Positions 16,946-26,156 of a DNA stretch of 64,000 nucleotides are shown here, in pieces. Both the position numbers and the translations under genes were made by a program. Numbering within the stretch: the stretch's first letter is position 1; each line of letters opens with the position of its first letter. The notes below the pieces were generated by a model. It saw only the letters and a list, made by a program, of their open reading frames with translations. It was not told the origin of the DNA and ran no database searches. The DNA is from Virgisporangium aurantiacum. GTDB taxonomy: Bacteria > Actinomycetota > Actinomycetes > Mycobacteriales > Micromonosporaceae. Location of the stretch: positions 1-64,000 of the forward strand of contig NZ_BOPG01000043.1 in assembly GCF_016863635.1 (NCBI RefSeq). The letters are read 5' to 3'.

Positions 16946-18491
16946 CGGGCGCCGCCCGATCCGGCGCGCCCTGGTGAGCGTGTACGACAAGACCGGGCTC
17001 GATGGCCTGGTGCGGGCGCTCGCCGACGCGGGCGTCGAGATCGTGTCGACCGGCTCCACCGCCGCCCGCATCGCGGCGACCGGTGTGACCGTGACGCCGG
17101 TCGAGGAGCTCACCGGCTTCCCCGAGTGCCTCGACGGCCGGGTCAAGACCCTCCACCCGAAGGTGCACGCCGGGCTGCTGGCCGACCTGCGACTGCCGTC
17201 GCACGTCGCCCAGCTCGACGACCTCGGCGTGGCGCCGTTCGACCTGCTGGTGAGCAACCTCTACCCGTTCACCGAGACGGTCGCGTCCGGCGCCTCGCCC
17301 GACGAGTGCGTCGAGCAGATCGACATCGGCGGCCCGGCGATGGTGCGCGCGGCCGCGAAGAACTTCGCGTCCGTCGCCGTGGTCACGTCGCCGTCCGGGT
17401 ACCGCGCGGTCACGAAGGCACTGGCCGCCGGCGGGTTCACGCTGGGCGAGCGGCGCGCGCTCGCCGCCGACGCGTTCGTGGCGATCGCCGAGTACGACGT
17501 GGCCGTCGCGAACTGGTTCGCCGTCCAGGCCGACGAGGCCGACGGGTGGCCGGCGTTCGCCGGGCAGACGCTGGTGAAGAAGGCCGTGCTGCGGTACGGC
17601 GAGAACCCGCACCAGCAGGCCGCGCTGTACACCGATCCGGTGGCGCCGGCCGGGCTGGCGCAGGCGGAGCAGTTGCACGGCAAGGAGATGTCCTACAACA
17701 ACTACGTCGACGCCGACGCCGCCTGGCGCACCGTGCACGACTTCACCGACCCGGCCGTGGCGATCATCAAGCACGCCAACCCGTGCGGCGTGGCGCTCGG
17801 CGCCGACGTCGCGGAGGCGCACCGCAAGGCACACGCGTGCGACCCGGTCTCCGCGTTCGGCGGGGTGATCGCGGTCAACGGCGAGGTCACCGTCGAGTTG
17901 GCGAAGCAGATCGCCGAGATCTTCACCGAGGTGGTGGTCGCACCGGTGTACGCGGACGGGGCCGTCCAGGTGCTGGCCGCGAAGAAGAACATCCGGCTGC
18001 TGCGGGCGGCGCCCTTCCGGCCGTTGCCGGCCGAGACGCGGCAGGTCAGCGGCGGGGTGCTGGTGCAGATGCGCGACGCCGTCGACGCGCCGGGCGACGA
18101 CCCGTCCGGCTGGAAACTGGCGTGCGGGCCGGCCCTGTCCGGGGCCGACCTGGCGGAGTTGGCGTTCGCGTGGCGGGCGGTGCGCTCGGTCAAGTCGAAC
18201 GCGATCCTGCTCGCCGCCGACCGGGCCACGGTGGGCGTCGGCATGGGTCAGGTGAACCGGGTCGACTCGGCCCGCCTCGCGGTCGCCCGGGCGGGTGACC
18301 GGGCCGCGGGTTCGGTTGCCGCGTCCGACGCGTACTTCCCGTTCGCCGACGGCCTGCAGGTGCTCATCGACGCCGGTGTGCGGGCGGTCGCCCAGCCGGG
18401 CGGCTCGATCCGCGACCCGGAGGTGATCGAGGCCGCGTCGAAGGCCGGGATCACGATGTACTTCACCGGGACCCGGCACTTCTATCACTGA
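16932..18491 (+). CDS. purH: Bifunctional AICAR formyltransferase/IMP cyclohydrolase
   Basis: PurH carries out the last two steps to IMP. The N-terminal MGS-like cyclohydrolase domain (residues 1-140) shows RALVSVYDKTGLDGLV and KTLHPKVHAGLLAD. The formyltransferase domain follows with YGENPHQQAALY, IKHANPCGVA and the terminal DAYFPFADGL, AQPGGSIRD and TGTRHFYH. At 519 residues it is full length. ATG at 16932 lies inside the end of purN. Confidence 0.96.
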   Translation: MTASDGRRPIRRALVSVYDKTGLDGLVRALADAGVEIVSTGSTAARIAATGVTVTPVEELTGFPECLDGRVKTLHPKVHAGLLADLRLPSHVAQLDDLGVAPFDLLVSNLYPFTETVASGASPDECVEQIDIGGPAMVRAAAKNFASVAVVTSPSGYRAVTKALAAGGFTLGERRALAADAFVAIAEYDVAVANWFAVQADEADGWPAFAGQTLVKKAVLRYGENPHQQAALYTDPVAPAGLAQAEQLHGKEMSYNNYVDADAAWRTVHDFTDPAVAIIKHANPCGVALGADVAEAHRKAHACDPVSAFGGVIAVNGEVTVELAKQIAEIFTEVVVAPVYADGAVQVLAAKKNIRLLRAAPFRPLPAETRQVSGGVLVQMRDAVDAPGDDPSGWKLACGPALSGADLAELAFAWRAVRSVKSNAILLAADRATVGVGMGQVNRVDSARLAVARAGDRAAGSVAASDAYFPFADGLQVLIDAGVRAVAQPGGSIRDPEVIEAASKAGITMYFTGTRHFYH

Positions 18492-18496
18492 GCGGT

Positions 18497-19396
18497 CTAC
18501 GGGCCCTTCACCTGGCGCGGCGGGCGTCCGAACGCCAGCGACACGACGTCGCTGATCGTCTGGGCGCCCTGCTTCGCGCTCCGGCCGGGCGGCTGGTCGT
18601 AGGTGACCGCGACGATGTAACGCTCGCGCGGCCCGGCGAAGCCGACCGAGTGGACGACCCAGTGGTCCGGGGTGCCTTCGGGCTTGAACGCCCAGCCGGG
18701 CTTGTGGCCGGCGTCGGATCCGGCGGCCCACACGCCCCACTGCTGCACGCCGGCGGCGGCCTTCAGCCAGCCGACCAGCTGGGTGCGGTCGGCCGCCGGC
18801 AGCTTCGCCAGCGCGTATGCCATCACCGTGGCGAGGTCGGTGGCGCTGCACTGCAGGTGCCGCCAGTACGGGCGGTAGCCGCTCACCACGGCCAGCGTCG
18901 CCATGCCGTACCGCTGCTTGAACTGCGGGATCATGTCGACGCCGTCGAACTTGTCCCAGAGCGCGTCGGTGGCGTCGTTGTCGGAGTCGACCAGCATCTT
19001 CCGCATGTTGTCGCGGTCGCCGGCGGTCAGCGTGAAGTCGCTTTCCAAGAGGCTGGTCGCGATGGCGAGCTTGATCGTGGACGCCGTCCAGGCGGCATGC
19101 GCCGGGTCACCGGCCTGCCAGGTGGACCCGGTGACGGTGTCGCGGACGACCAGCCCGAGCGTGCCCGGCGCCCCGGCGATGTAGCTGGTGAGCGCCTGGC
19201 TCGGTGCCGGTCCACCCTTCGCGGACGAGGCCGGAGCGGTCGGTGCGGCGGAACCGGAGGGTGGACCGGCACCGGGGCTGGTGGTACTCGTCGGTGCGGT
19301 TTCCGCCGGCACGCCGACCGCCCTTCCCGCGTCTCCCTGACAACCGGCCACGGCGAGCATGAGCCCCGCAGCCACCCCCGCCATCCATCGCCTCAT
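18497..19396 (-). CDS. Serine beta-lactamase-fold lipoprotein
   Basis: The protein begins with MRRWMAGVAAGLMLAVAGC, a lipoprotein signal with lipobox Cys19, then about 45 Pro/Ser/Thr/Ala-rich residues. The catalytic domain has the S-x-x-K motif at Ser106-Lys109 (STIK), SDN in VDSDNDATD, and HKPG in place of the usual K-T/S-G. This is the class A beta-lactamase/transpeptidase-like serine hydrolase fold. Real beta-lactam hydrolysis cannot be inferred. ATG at 19396 is chosen over longer in-frame versions because it begins the signal peptide. The gene converges on purH (5 bases apart) and is divergent from folD. Confidence 0.85.
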   Translation of the reverse strand: MRRWMAGVAAGLMLAVAGCQGDAGRAVGVPAETAPTSTTSPGAGPPSGSAAPTAPASSAKGGPAPSQALTSYIAGAPGTLGLVVRDTVTGSTWQAGDPAHAAWTASTIKLAIATSLLESDFTLTAGDRDNMRKMLVDSDNDATDALWDKFDGVDMIPQFKQRYGMATLAVVSGYRPYWRHLQCSATDLATVMAYALAKLPAADRTQLVGWLKAAAGVQQWGVWAAGSDAGHKPGWAFKPEGTPDHWVVHSVGFAGPRERYIVAVTYDQPPGRSAKQGAQTISDVVSLAFGRPPRQVKGP

Positions 19397-19448
19397 GACG
19401 CACAGCACCGTAGCGTGCCCACCTGGGACCGGGCGATAGAGTCTTCGG

Positions 19449-20312
19449 GTGAGTGCGACGATCCTGGACGGCAAGGCCACCGCTGCGGCGATCAAGGACG
19501 AGCTCCGGTCGCGGGTGAAGGCGCTGGCCGAGCGGGGAATCGTCCCGGGGCTGGGCACCGTGCTCGTGGGTGACGACCCGGCGTCGCACATTTACGTGGC
19601 CGGCAAGCACCGCGACTGCGCCGAGCTGGGCATCGCCTCGATCCAGCGCGAGTTGCCGGCCGACGTCTCCCCGGCCGAGGTCGACCGGGTCGTCGACGAG
19701 CTGAACGCCGACCCCGCCTGCACCGGCTACATCGTGCAGCTGCCCCTGCCGAAGCACATCGACGAGCAGCGCGTGCTCGAACGCATGCTCCCCGAGAAGG
19801 ACGCCGACGGCCTGCACCCGGTGAACCTCGGGCGCCTCGTGCTGCAGAAGCCGGGTGCGCTGCCGTGCACCCCGCGCGGCATCGTCGAGCTGCTCACCCG
19901 CTTCGGTGTGCCGATCGCCGGCGCCGAGGTCGTGGTGATCGGGCGCGGGATCACCGCCGGCCGGCCGCTGGGCCTGCTGCTCACCCGCCGCTCGGAGAAC
20001 GCCACCGTCACGAGCTGCCACACCGGCACCCGCGACCTGGTGGCACACACCCGTCGGGCCGACATCGTCGTGGTCGCCGCCGGCGTGCCCGGCCTGCTCA
20101 CGACCGACATGATCCGCCCCGGCGCCGCGGTGGTCGACGTGGGTTCCACCCGCGTGGTCGGTGCCGACGGCAAGGGCCGCATGGTCGGCGACGTCGACCC
20201 GGGCGTCCGCGAGGTGGCCGGTTGGCTGGCCCCAATTCCCGGCGGCGCCGGCCCGATGACCCGGGCGATGCTGCTCGCCAACGTGGTGGAAGCGGCCGAG
20301 CGCTCAGCGTAG
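19449..20312 (+). CDS. folD: Methylenetetrahydrofolate dehydrogenase/cyclohydrolase
   Basis: FolD interconverts 5,10-methylene- and 10-formyl-tetrahydrofolate, the formyl donor for PurN and PurH encoded just upstream. The catalytic lysine is Lys53 in YVAGKHRDCAELGI. YIVQLPLPKH, DADGLHPVN, CTPRGI and PIPGGAGPMTRAML are typical. The dinucleotide loop reads VIGRGITAGRP, where a serine is usual at the residue after Arg. The start is GTG and the length of 287 residues is normal. Its 3' end overlaps the convergent propeller gene by 9 bases. Confidence 0.95.
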   Translation: MSATILDGKATAAAIKDELRSRVKALAERGIVPGLGTVLVGDDPASHIYVAGKHRDCAELGIASIQRELPADVSPAEVDRVVDELNADPACTGYIVQLPLPKHIDEQRVLERMLPEKDADGLHPVNLGRLVLQKPGALPCTPRGIVELLTRFGVPIAGAEVVVIGRGITAGRPLGLLLTRRSENATVTSCHTGTRDLVAHTRRADIVVVAAGVPGLLTTDMIRPGAAVVDVGSTRVVGADGKGRMVGDVDPGVREVAGWLAPIPGGAGPMTRAMLLANVVEAAERSA

Positions 20313-21899
20313 GGCGGTCACGGCGTTGGTGGTCGTGGTCACCAGGAGGGTCCCGGGGGCGAGCCAGAGGCCGGTCGACGCGTCGTCGACCTGGCGTTCG
20401 GCCAGGTTCGTGCCGGTGTTCAGGTCGTAGCGGACCAGCCGCGCGGGGCCGCCGCGGTCGGGGACGACCAGGGCGAAGCCCGCGCCCTCGATCGCCGCCA
20501 CCGCAACCGGGGTGGTGGCGGCCGGCAGCGGTACCTTCCAGCGTTCCCGGCCCAGCGCGAGGTCGACGGCCGTCGCGTTGTCGCCGCCCAGGTACAGGCC
20601 CGTGGCGCCGGCCGACGCGGCCAGGCGCCCGCCGGCCGGGTGCGCGGCGCCGGCGCGCCCGCCGCTCATGCTCAGCACCAGGCCGGTGGGGCCGTCGTTG
20701 ACCAGCACGCCGCCGGCGGTCGGCACCAGGAGGGGCGCGTACCCGCCGGGCAGGCTGCCGCCGGGTGCGGTGCCGCGGGGCGGCAACCCGTCGACGGCGT
20801 CGGACGGGGACGACGGTGCCCACGTCCAGCGGACCGCTCCGTCCACTGTGGACAGCCCGGACACGCGGCGGCCGTCGGGGCAGGAGAACGCCACGGCCAG
20901 CGTGTCGTCGCGGTCCGGTTCGTCGGAGGTGGCGGCCGCCACCACCGCGCATTCGGCGTTCGCGGGGCGCCAGGCCCAGCGACGCTCGCCGGTGCGGACG
21001 TCGAGCGCGAGCACCGGCGCCGGTTTGCCGCGCGGTACCAGCACCACGAGGCCGGCCGAACCGGTCACCTGGTGGTCGGCGGCCGGCGCGTCGACCGTCC
21101 GCTGCCACCGCCGCTTCCCGGTGTAGGCGTCGAACGCGATGGCGAGCGTCTCTCCGTCTCCTTGCCAGAGCCCGACCACGAGGCCGCCGCCAGCGGCCGG
21201 ACCGAGGCCGACCAGCGACCGGCCCGAGCGCAGGTGATGCCAGGCGGCGCGGCCCGTGCGGACGTCGAGCGTGCGGACGCCGGCCCTCTCGCGCAGCAGC
21301 ACGACATTGCCCGCGACGCCGGCCACCGGTCCGCTCGGCGTGGCCTGCCAGGCGGTGGCGAGGCCCGGCGGGGGCGCCGCTTCCGCGGCCGGCACCGCCG
21401 CGACCGTGCGGGCATCGGTGCCCGAGCGGGCCAGCCGGGCGGCGCCCACCGGCCCCAGCCACCCGACGAGCACCACCAGGATCGTCGCGCCCACCAGCAG
21501 TCCTGGATGAAGCCTTCCGGGAAGGTCGGCCGTGAGCGCCGCGACCAACCAGCCCCCGGCAGCGAGCGTGGCGCCGACCGCGGCGAGCGGCCCGCCGGGC
21601 GCGAGGCCGTCGCGGGTCGCCTCGCCGGCGGCCGCGCCCACCGCGAGCGCCGCCGCGATCGCCGAACCCGCGCCGGCGACGGCCGCGATCCTTCTCGCGG
21701 CCAGCTTTCTCGTGGCCAGGGAGAGCGCGGACAGCACCGGCCCGAGCAGCACGACCGTCACGAGGACGGCCACCGCCGGCTTCGCGTGCGCCTCGCCCTG
21801 CCGCCAGGTGGCCGGACCCATCGACGCCGCGACGACCAGGAGGCCGCCGCCCGCCACCAGTCCGAGGGCGCCGCTGCGAATGATCGTGATGCGGTTCAT
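20304..21899 (-). CDS. Membrane-anchored PQQ-like beta-propeller protein
   Basis: About 160 N-terminal residues form four hydrophobic segments. The rest reads as repeated beta-propeller blades with PQQ-type signatures such as VRTLDVRTGRAAWHH, IAFDAYTGKRRWQR, LALDVRTGERRWAW and AVDLALGRERWKV. This places a propeller on one face of the membrane, most likely outside. No enzymatic motif is visible and the family is used for many binding roles. The ATG at 21899 is divergent from mdh with a 78-base gap. Confidence 0.8.
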   Translation of the reverse strand: MNRITIIRSGALGLVAGGGLLVVAASMGPATWRQGEAHAKPAVAVLVTVVLLGPVLSALSLATRKLAARRIAAVAGAGSAIAAALAVGAAAGEATRDGLAPGGPLAAVGATLAAGGWLVAALTADLPGRLHPGLLVGATILVVLVGWLGPVGAARLARSGTDARTVAAVPAAEAAPPPGLATAWQATPSGPVAGVAGNVVLLRERAGVRTLDVRTGRAAWHHLRSGRSLVGLGPAAGGGLVVGLWQGDGETLAIAFDAYTGKRRWQRTVDAPAADHQVTGSAGLVVLVPRGKPAPVLALDVRTGERRWAWRPANAECAVVAAATSDEPDRDDTLAVAFSCPDGRRVSGLSTVDGAVRWTWAPSSPSDAVDGLPPRGTAPGGSLPGGYAPLLVPTAGGVLVNDGPTGLVLSMSGGRAGAAHPAGGRLAASAGATGLYLGGDNATAVDLALGRERWKVPLPAATTPVAVAAIEGAGFALVVPDRGGPARLVRYDLNTGTNLAERQVDDASTGLWLAPGTLLVTTTTNAVTALR

Positions 21900-21977
21900 C
21901 GCGGCTAAGCATGCCCCCCGGGGCCTCGCCCGGAACGCCCGACTAGGGTCGCAGGTGGATTGTCACCGGGAGGTTTC

Positions 21978-22928
21978 ATGGGCAAGAAGGTCACCGTCGT
22001 AGGCGCCGGCTTCTACGGATCGACGACAGCGCAGCGCCTGGCGGAATACAACGTGTTCGAGACGGTTCTGCTCACCGACATCGTCGAGGGCAAGCCGGAG
22101 GGCCTGGCACTGGACATGAGCCAGTCCCGGTCGATCGAGGGCTTCGAGACCCGTGTGGTGGGCCAGACCACCGGCCCGAACGGCGAGGGTTACGAGGCGA
22201 TCGAGGGCTCCGACATCGTCGTGATCACCGCCGGCCTGCCGCGCAAGCCCGGTATGAGCCGGATGGACCTCCTGGAGGTCAACGCCAAGATCGTGCGTTC
22301 GGTGTCGGAGAACATCGCCAAGTACGCGCCGGGCGCGGTGGTGATCGTCGTCTCCAACCCGCTCGACGAGATGACGGCGCTGGCGCAACTGGCCACCGGC
22401 TTCCCGAAGAACCGGGTGCTGGGCCAGGCCGGCGTGCTCGACACCGCCCGCTTCACCCACTTCGTGGCGGAGACGTTGAACGTGCCGGTCGGTTCGGTGA
22501 AGACGCTCACGCTCGGGTCGCACGGCGACACGATGGTGCCGGTGCCGTCGCGGTGCACCGTCGACGGCAAGCCGCTCGCCGACGTGCTCGACGCCGCCAA
22601 GATCGAAGAGCTCGTGCAGCGGACCCGCAACGGTGGCGCCGAGATCGTCGGGCTGCTGAAGACCGGCTCGGCGTACTACGCGCCGTCGGCGGCCGCGGCC
22701 CGGATGGCGCGCGCGGTGGCCGAGGACTCGGGTGCGGTGATCCCGTCGTGCGCCTGGGTCGACGGCGAGTACGGCATCTCGGGCGTGTACCTGGGCGTCG
22801 AGGCCGAGCTGGGTGCCGGCGGTGTGAAGAAGGTCATCGAGACCCCGCTCACCGACGGCGAGCTGGCCGCGCTGAAGGAGGCCGCCGAGGCAGTGCGGGC
22901 GAAGCAGGCCGACGTCGCATCCATGTAG
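21978..22928 (+). CDS. mdh: Malate dehydrogenase (LDH-like type)
   Basis: The enzyme oxidises malate to oxaloacetate with NAD. The N-terminal Rossmann motif is KVTVVGAGFYGSTTAQRL, with the adenosine-binding acid in LLTDIVEG. ITAGLPRKPGMSRMDLL carries the substrate-loop arginines of malate dehydrogenases, and the catalytic His is in LGSHGDTMVPV. ATG at 21978 follows GGGAGG by 4 bases, so it is chosen over an upstream start six codons earlier. At 316 residues it is of the lactate-dehydrogenase-like subgroup. Confidence 0.95.
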   Translation: MGKKVTVVGAGFYGSTTAQRLAEYNVFETVLLTDIVEGKPEGLALDMSQSRSIEGFETRVVGQTTGPNGEGYEAIEGSDIVVITAGLPRKPGMSRMDLLEVNAKIVRSVSENIAKYAPGAVVIVVSNPLDEMTALAQLATGFPKNRVLGQAGVLDTARFTHFVAETLNVPVGSVKTLTLGSHGDTMVPVPSRCTVDGKPLADVLDAAKIEELVQRTRNGGAEIVGLLKTGSAYYAPSAAAARMARAVAEDSGAVIPSCAWVDGEYGISGVYLGVEAELGAGGVKKVIETPLTDGELAALKEAAEAVRAKQADVASM

Positions 22929-22933
22929 TTCGG

Positions 22934-22963
22934 GGGCCTCTCTACCTGTGGGTGGAGGGGCCC
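22934..22963 (+). terminator. Terminator-like hairpin after mdh
   Basis: GGGCCTCTC pairs with GAGGGGCCC (one G-U pair) around a 12-base loop, 5 bases after the mdh stop. No U-run follows. Confidence 0.55.
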
Positions 22964-23019
22964 ATCCGTCGGCTCGGTGACGAAATCCGCTCGCGGTAGC
23001 CCGTAGGGTCGTGAGCAGC

Positions 23020-25359
23020 ATGTCTGCGATCCGGATTTGGTGGCTGCCCGTCCTCATGGGGATCGGGCAGCTCCTCGTGTGGCCGGTCGCCCCGTACGTC
23101 TTCACGCAGCCGCCGCAGCCGTTGGACGCGGCCGGTGCGGTGGTCATCACCGTGGTTCTCGTCGTCGCGTTGGGGTGGCGGCGGCGGGCACCGGTGCCGG
23201 CGCTCGTCGTCGCGGTGATCGCGGCCGGCACCGGCACGGTGGTCCTACCCACCGACGTGCTCATGATCATCGGCGTTGCCGACCTGGTGATCCTGTACTC
23301 GCTGGCGGCGCTGAAGCCCGCCCGGCACGCGCTGGTCGCGGTCGTTCTGCTGCTGGTCATCTGGATCTCGACCCTGGCCGCGTCCCGCGATCCCGATCTC
23401 GGGTGGGCCATCGGCCTGGTCGTGATCGTCTACACCGGTGTCGCCGCGCTCGGTGCGAACCGCGGCCGGTGGCAGCGGGCCCGGGCGGCCGCCGCCGGCC
23501 GGCTGCTCGCCGCCGAGGCGGAACAGCGGCGGGCCGCCGAGGCCGAGCGCGAGCGGCTGGCCCGCGAGCTGCACGACGTCACCGCGCATCACCTCACCGC
23601 GATCGTCGTGAACGCCGGTGCCGCCCGCCGGCTCGGCGCCGGCAAGCCCGACCTGGTGTGGCAGGCGCTCGAGTTCGCCGCCGACACCGGCCGGCGGACC
23701 CTCACCGCGCTGAACCGGCTGGTGACCGTGATCGAGCCGGGGGTGGGGGAGCCGTTGGCGCCCCGGCTGGCCCGGCTCGCCACCACCGCCCGGTCCGCCG
23801 GCCAGCAGGTCGAGGTCGAGGTGACCGGGCCGGCCGAGGAGCTGCCGCCGACGGTGATCGACGCCGTGTTCGCGGTGGTGCAGGAGGCGGCCACGAACGC
23901 GTTGCGGTATGCGGCCGGTGCCCTCGTGAGCGCGGCGGTCACGGTCTCGGCGGACAGCGTGCTGGTGACCGTGACCAATCCGCCGTCCGGGGGTGCCGAC
24001 CGTTCTCTCGGTTCCGGCCGGGGTCTCGTGGGCCTGGCCGCTCGGGCGAAGGATCTCGGCGGCACGTTCGAGGCCGGCCCGTGCCCGATCGGTGGCTGGC
24101 GGGTGCGGGCCTCGGTGCCGGTGGGGACCCGCACCCAGCGGCAGCACCGCCTGCTGTCGAGCGAGGGGGCGCTCGACGCCGCGATCGTGCTGCTGGTGCT
24201 GATCCCGCCGATGCTGGTCATGCTGATCGACACCAAACCGGTGCGGGAGCACTGGTGGCTGCTGGCGCTGCTGATCCTGTTGCACGCCAGCCCGGTGTGG
24301 TGGCGGCGGGTGGCACCGTGGCGGACGCTGGCGGCGGTGACCTGCGCCGGGCTCGCCTACGCGGTGATCATCACGGTCACCCATTTGCCGACCGACGCCA
24401 TCGACCCGCTGGTCATCGGGTTCGGGGCGGAGATGGCCGCGGTGTGGGCCGTCGCGCTGCGGGCCAGGCCGGCGGCATGGACGTGGTGCGGGGCGGTCGG
24501 GGCGGCCACCGCCGTGGCGGCGATGATCATCATCGTCGGCGACGAGATGCGGGGCCTGGCCGGCACGCCCCAGCCTCCACTGCAGATCATCCTGTCGTTC
24601 GCGGTCGTGGGGATGATCCAGATCGTCGCGTACACGGTCTTCCTGCTGGTGACGATGTGGACGCCGGCGACGGTCCTGCGGCGCCGCCGGGAACGGACCC
24701 TCGACGCCGAGGCGGTGGCGCTGCGGGCGGCCGACGAGCGGGCCGCGGCGGCCGCGCAGGACCAGCGGCAGCGCTTCGCGGTGGGGCTGCACGTGTCGGT
24801 GATCGAGCCGGCCGAGCGGCTCATCGCGGCCGCCGAGTCGGTGCCGCCCGACGCGTCGCCCGCCGCCGCGCTCGCGGCCGTCGACCAGGTGATTGCCGAG
24901 GCCCGGGCCGGGCTCGCGGCCATGCGGGAGCTGCTCGGCGCGATCCAGCCGATGCCGGCCGGTGACCGCAGCGCCCCGCCGCGCGGCATCGCCGACCTGG
25001 CCGACCTGTGCGCCGAGCGGCGGATCGACCTCGAGGCCGGCCCGATCCTGCATCCGCTGCCGGTGGCCGTGGACCTGTCCGGCTACCGCATCGTCGACGC
25101 GGCGCTCGACACCGACGACACCGCCGGGACGGTGACGGTCTCGGTCGACCACATCCGGGAGACGCTGGTGGTGACGATCTGCGGCGTGCCCGGCGCGACG
25201 CGGGGAATCGTCGCCGCCCGGATCCGCGCGCGGGCGGCCGCGCTGGGTGGGAAGATCCGGTTCGACCCGGCCGGGGTGGTACAGGTTCACCTGCCGGCAC
25301 CGCCGGAGGCGGCCGGACCGGCGAGCGCGGGGGAGGTGCCGGCATCGACATCCGCGTGA
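23020..25359 (+). CDS. Tandem-duplicated histidine kinase with degenerate second module
   Basis: The first half (about residues 1-375) is a complete kinase. It has N-terminal membrane helices, DHp helix RLARELHDVTAHHLTAIV with His185, an N box in VVQEAATNALRYAA and a G region GSGRGLVGLAAR. The second half repeats the plan, with five or so membrane helices, then QRFAVGLHVSVIEPAERL with His591 and an ATPase-like end. There the N box reads YRIVDAALDTDD, lacking the Asn that binds magnesium. The second module is therefore probably a pseudokinase. ATG at 23020 is preferred over GTG at 23011 from Shine-Dalgarno spacing. It overlaps the regulator gene. Confidence 0.85.
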   Translation: MSAIRIWWLPVLMGIGQLLVWPVAPYVFTQPPQPLDAAGAVVITVVLVVALGWRRRAPVPALVVAVIAAGTGTVVLPTDVLMIIGVADLVILYSLAALKPARHALVAVVLLLVIWISTLAASRDPDLGWAIGLVVIVYTGVAALGANRGRWQRARAAAAGRLLAAEAEQRRAAEAERERLARELHDVTAHHLTAIVVNAGAARRLGAGKPDLVWQALEFAADTGRRTLTALNRLVTVIEPGVGEPLAPRLARLATTARSAGQQVEVEVTGPAEELPPTVIDAVFAVVQEAATNALRYAAGALVSAAVTVSADSVLVTVTNPPSGGADRSLGSGRGLVGLAARAKDLGGTFEAGPCPIGGWRVRASVPVGTRTQRQHRLLSSEGALDAAIVLLVLIPPMLVMLIDTKPVREHWWLLALLILLHASPVWWRRVAPWRTLAAVTCAGLAYAVIITVTHLPTDAIDPLVIGFGAEMAAVWAVALRARPAAWTWCGAVGAATAVAAMIIIVGDEMRGLAGTPQPPLQIILSFAVVGMIQIVAYTVFLLVTMWTPATVLRRRRERTLDAEAVALRAADERAAAAAQDQRQRFAVGLHVSVIEPAERLIAAAESVPPDASPAAALAAVDQVIAEARAGLAAMRELLGAIQPMPAGDRSAPPRGIADLADLCAERRIDLEAGPILHPLPVAVDLSGYRIVDAALDTDDTAGTVTVSVDHIRETLVVTICGVPGATRGIVAARIRARAAALGGKIRFDPAGVVQVHLPAPPEAAGPASAGEVPASTSA

Positions 25360-26009
25360 TGGTCGTCGACGACCAGCCGGTGGTACGCGCCGGCTTCGCC
25401 GCCATCCTCGACGCCGAACCCGACCTCACGGTGGTCGGCACCGCCGCGGACGGCGCCGCCGCCCTGAACCTGGCCGCCGACACCCGACCCGACGTGGTGT
25501 TGATGGACATCCGCATGCCCGGCATGGACGGACTGACCGCGACCGCGCGGCTCACCGCGTCCGGCTCCGCATTGAAGGTCCTGGTGCTGACCACGTTCGA
25601 CCTGGACGAGTACGTCTACCAGGCGCTGCGCGCCGGCGCGTCGGGCTACCTGCTGAAGGACGCCGACCCGGCCGACCTGGTGGCCGCCGTCCGCGCCGTC
25701 GCCGCCGGTGACGGCACGCTGGCGCCGCCGGTGCTCCGCCGGCTGATCGAGTCGTTCGCGGTGGGCCGGGTGGCGCCGGCGGTGGTCCCCCCGGACGGCA
25801 CCCCGGCCGGCCTGACCCCGCGCGAGGCCCAGGTGCTGACGCTGGTGGCCCGCGGGCTGTCGAACACCGAGATCGGGGTGGAGTTGAACATCGCCACCGG
25901 CACGGTGAAGACGTACATCAACGGCCTGTTCGCCAAGCTCGGCGTGCGCGATCGCGTGCAGGCCACGATCCGCGCGTACGACCTGGGTTTGGTCCGCCCC
26001 CGCGCCTAG
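25356..26009 (+). CDS. NarL/FixJ-family response regulator
   Basis: The receiver domain starts at VVDDQPVVRAGF with the phosphoacceptor Asp51 in VVLMDIRMPGMDG. The LuxR-type helix-turn-helix is LTPREAQVLTLVARGLSNTEIGVEL, then TVKTYINGLFAKLGV. It is paired with the duplicated kinase upstream, whose TGA overlaps the start region (GTGATG). GTG at 25356 is used; ATG at 25359 is the alternative. The best Shine-Dalgarno (GGGGGAGG) lies about 20 bases upstream, in front of an in-frame ATC, so a rarer start there is conceivable. Confidence 0.88.
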   Translation: MMVVDDQPVVRAGFAAILDAEPDLTVVGTAADGAAALNLAADTRPDVVLMDIRMPGMDGLTATARLTASGSALKVLVLTTFDLDEYVYQALRAGASGYLLKDADPADLVAAVRAVAAGDGTLAPPVLRRLIESFAVGRVAPAVVPPDGTPAGLTPREAQVLTLVARGLSNTEIGVELNIATGTVKTYINGLFAKLGVRDRVQATIRAYDLGLVRPRA

Positions 26010-26024
26010 CCGGGCCGCTTCACC

Positions 26025-26072
26025 GATCTTGGACTCCCCGAGGTGCCAGGGCACCGCAAGGAGTCCAAGATC
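26025..26072. repeat. Palindrome, copy 2 of the element at 1531-1580
   Basis: The arms GATCTTGGACTCC and GGAGTCCAAGATC are exact. The interior GGTGCC pairs with GGCACC around two bases. It lies 15 bases after the response regulator stop, where a terminator would be expected, and before the polysaccharide genes. It shares the outer arms and GGTGCCAG interior with copy 1. Confidence 0.75.
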
Positions 26073-26156
26073 TACATCCGCCGCGTTACGTACGTCCCTT
26101 TCGTGGCGTTAGCCCTCTGGAGCGGCTTCCGCCGCCCGGACCGGCGGAGGGGTGTT

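Noticed and set aside
18497..19396. Beta-lactam resistance gene
   Set aside because: The SxxK and SDN motifs show a serine hydrolase of this fold, but the K-T/S-G motif is HKPG, and such lipoproteins are common chromosomal genes.
26043..26156. Longer Wzz-like protein starting before the palindrome
   Set aside because: It would read through the 26025-26072 palindrome and lacks a Shine-Dalgarno; TTG at 26157 has one.
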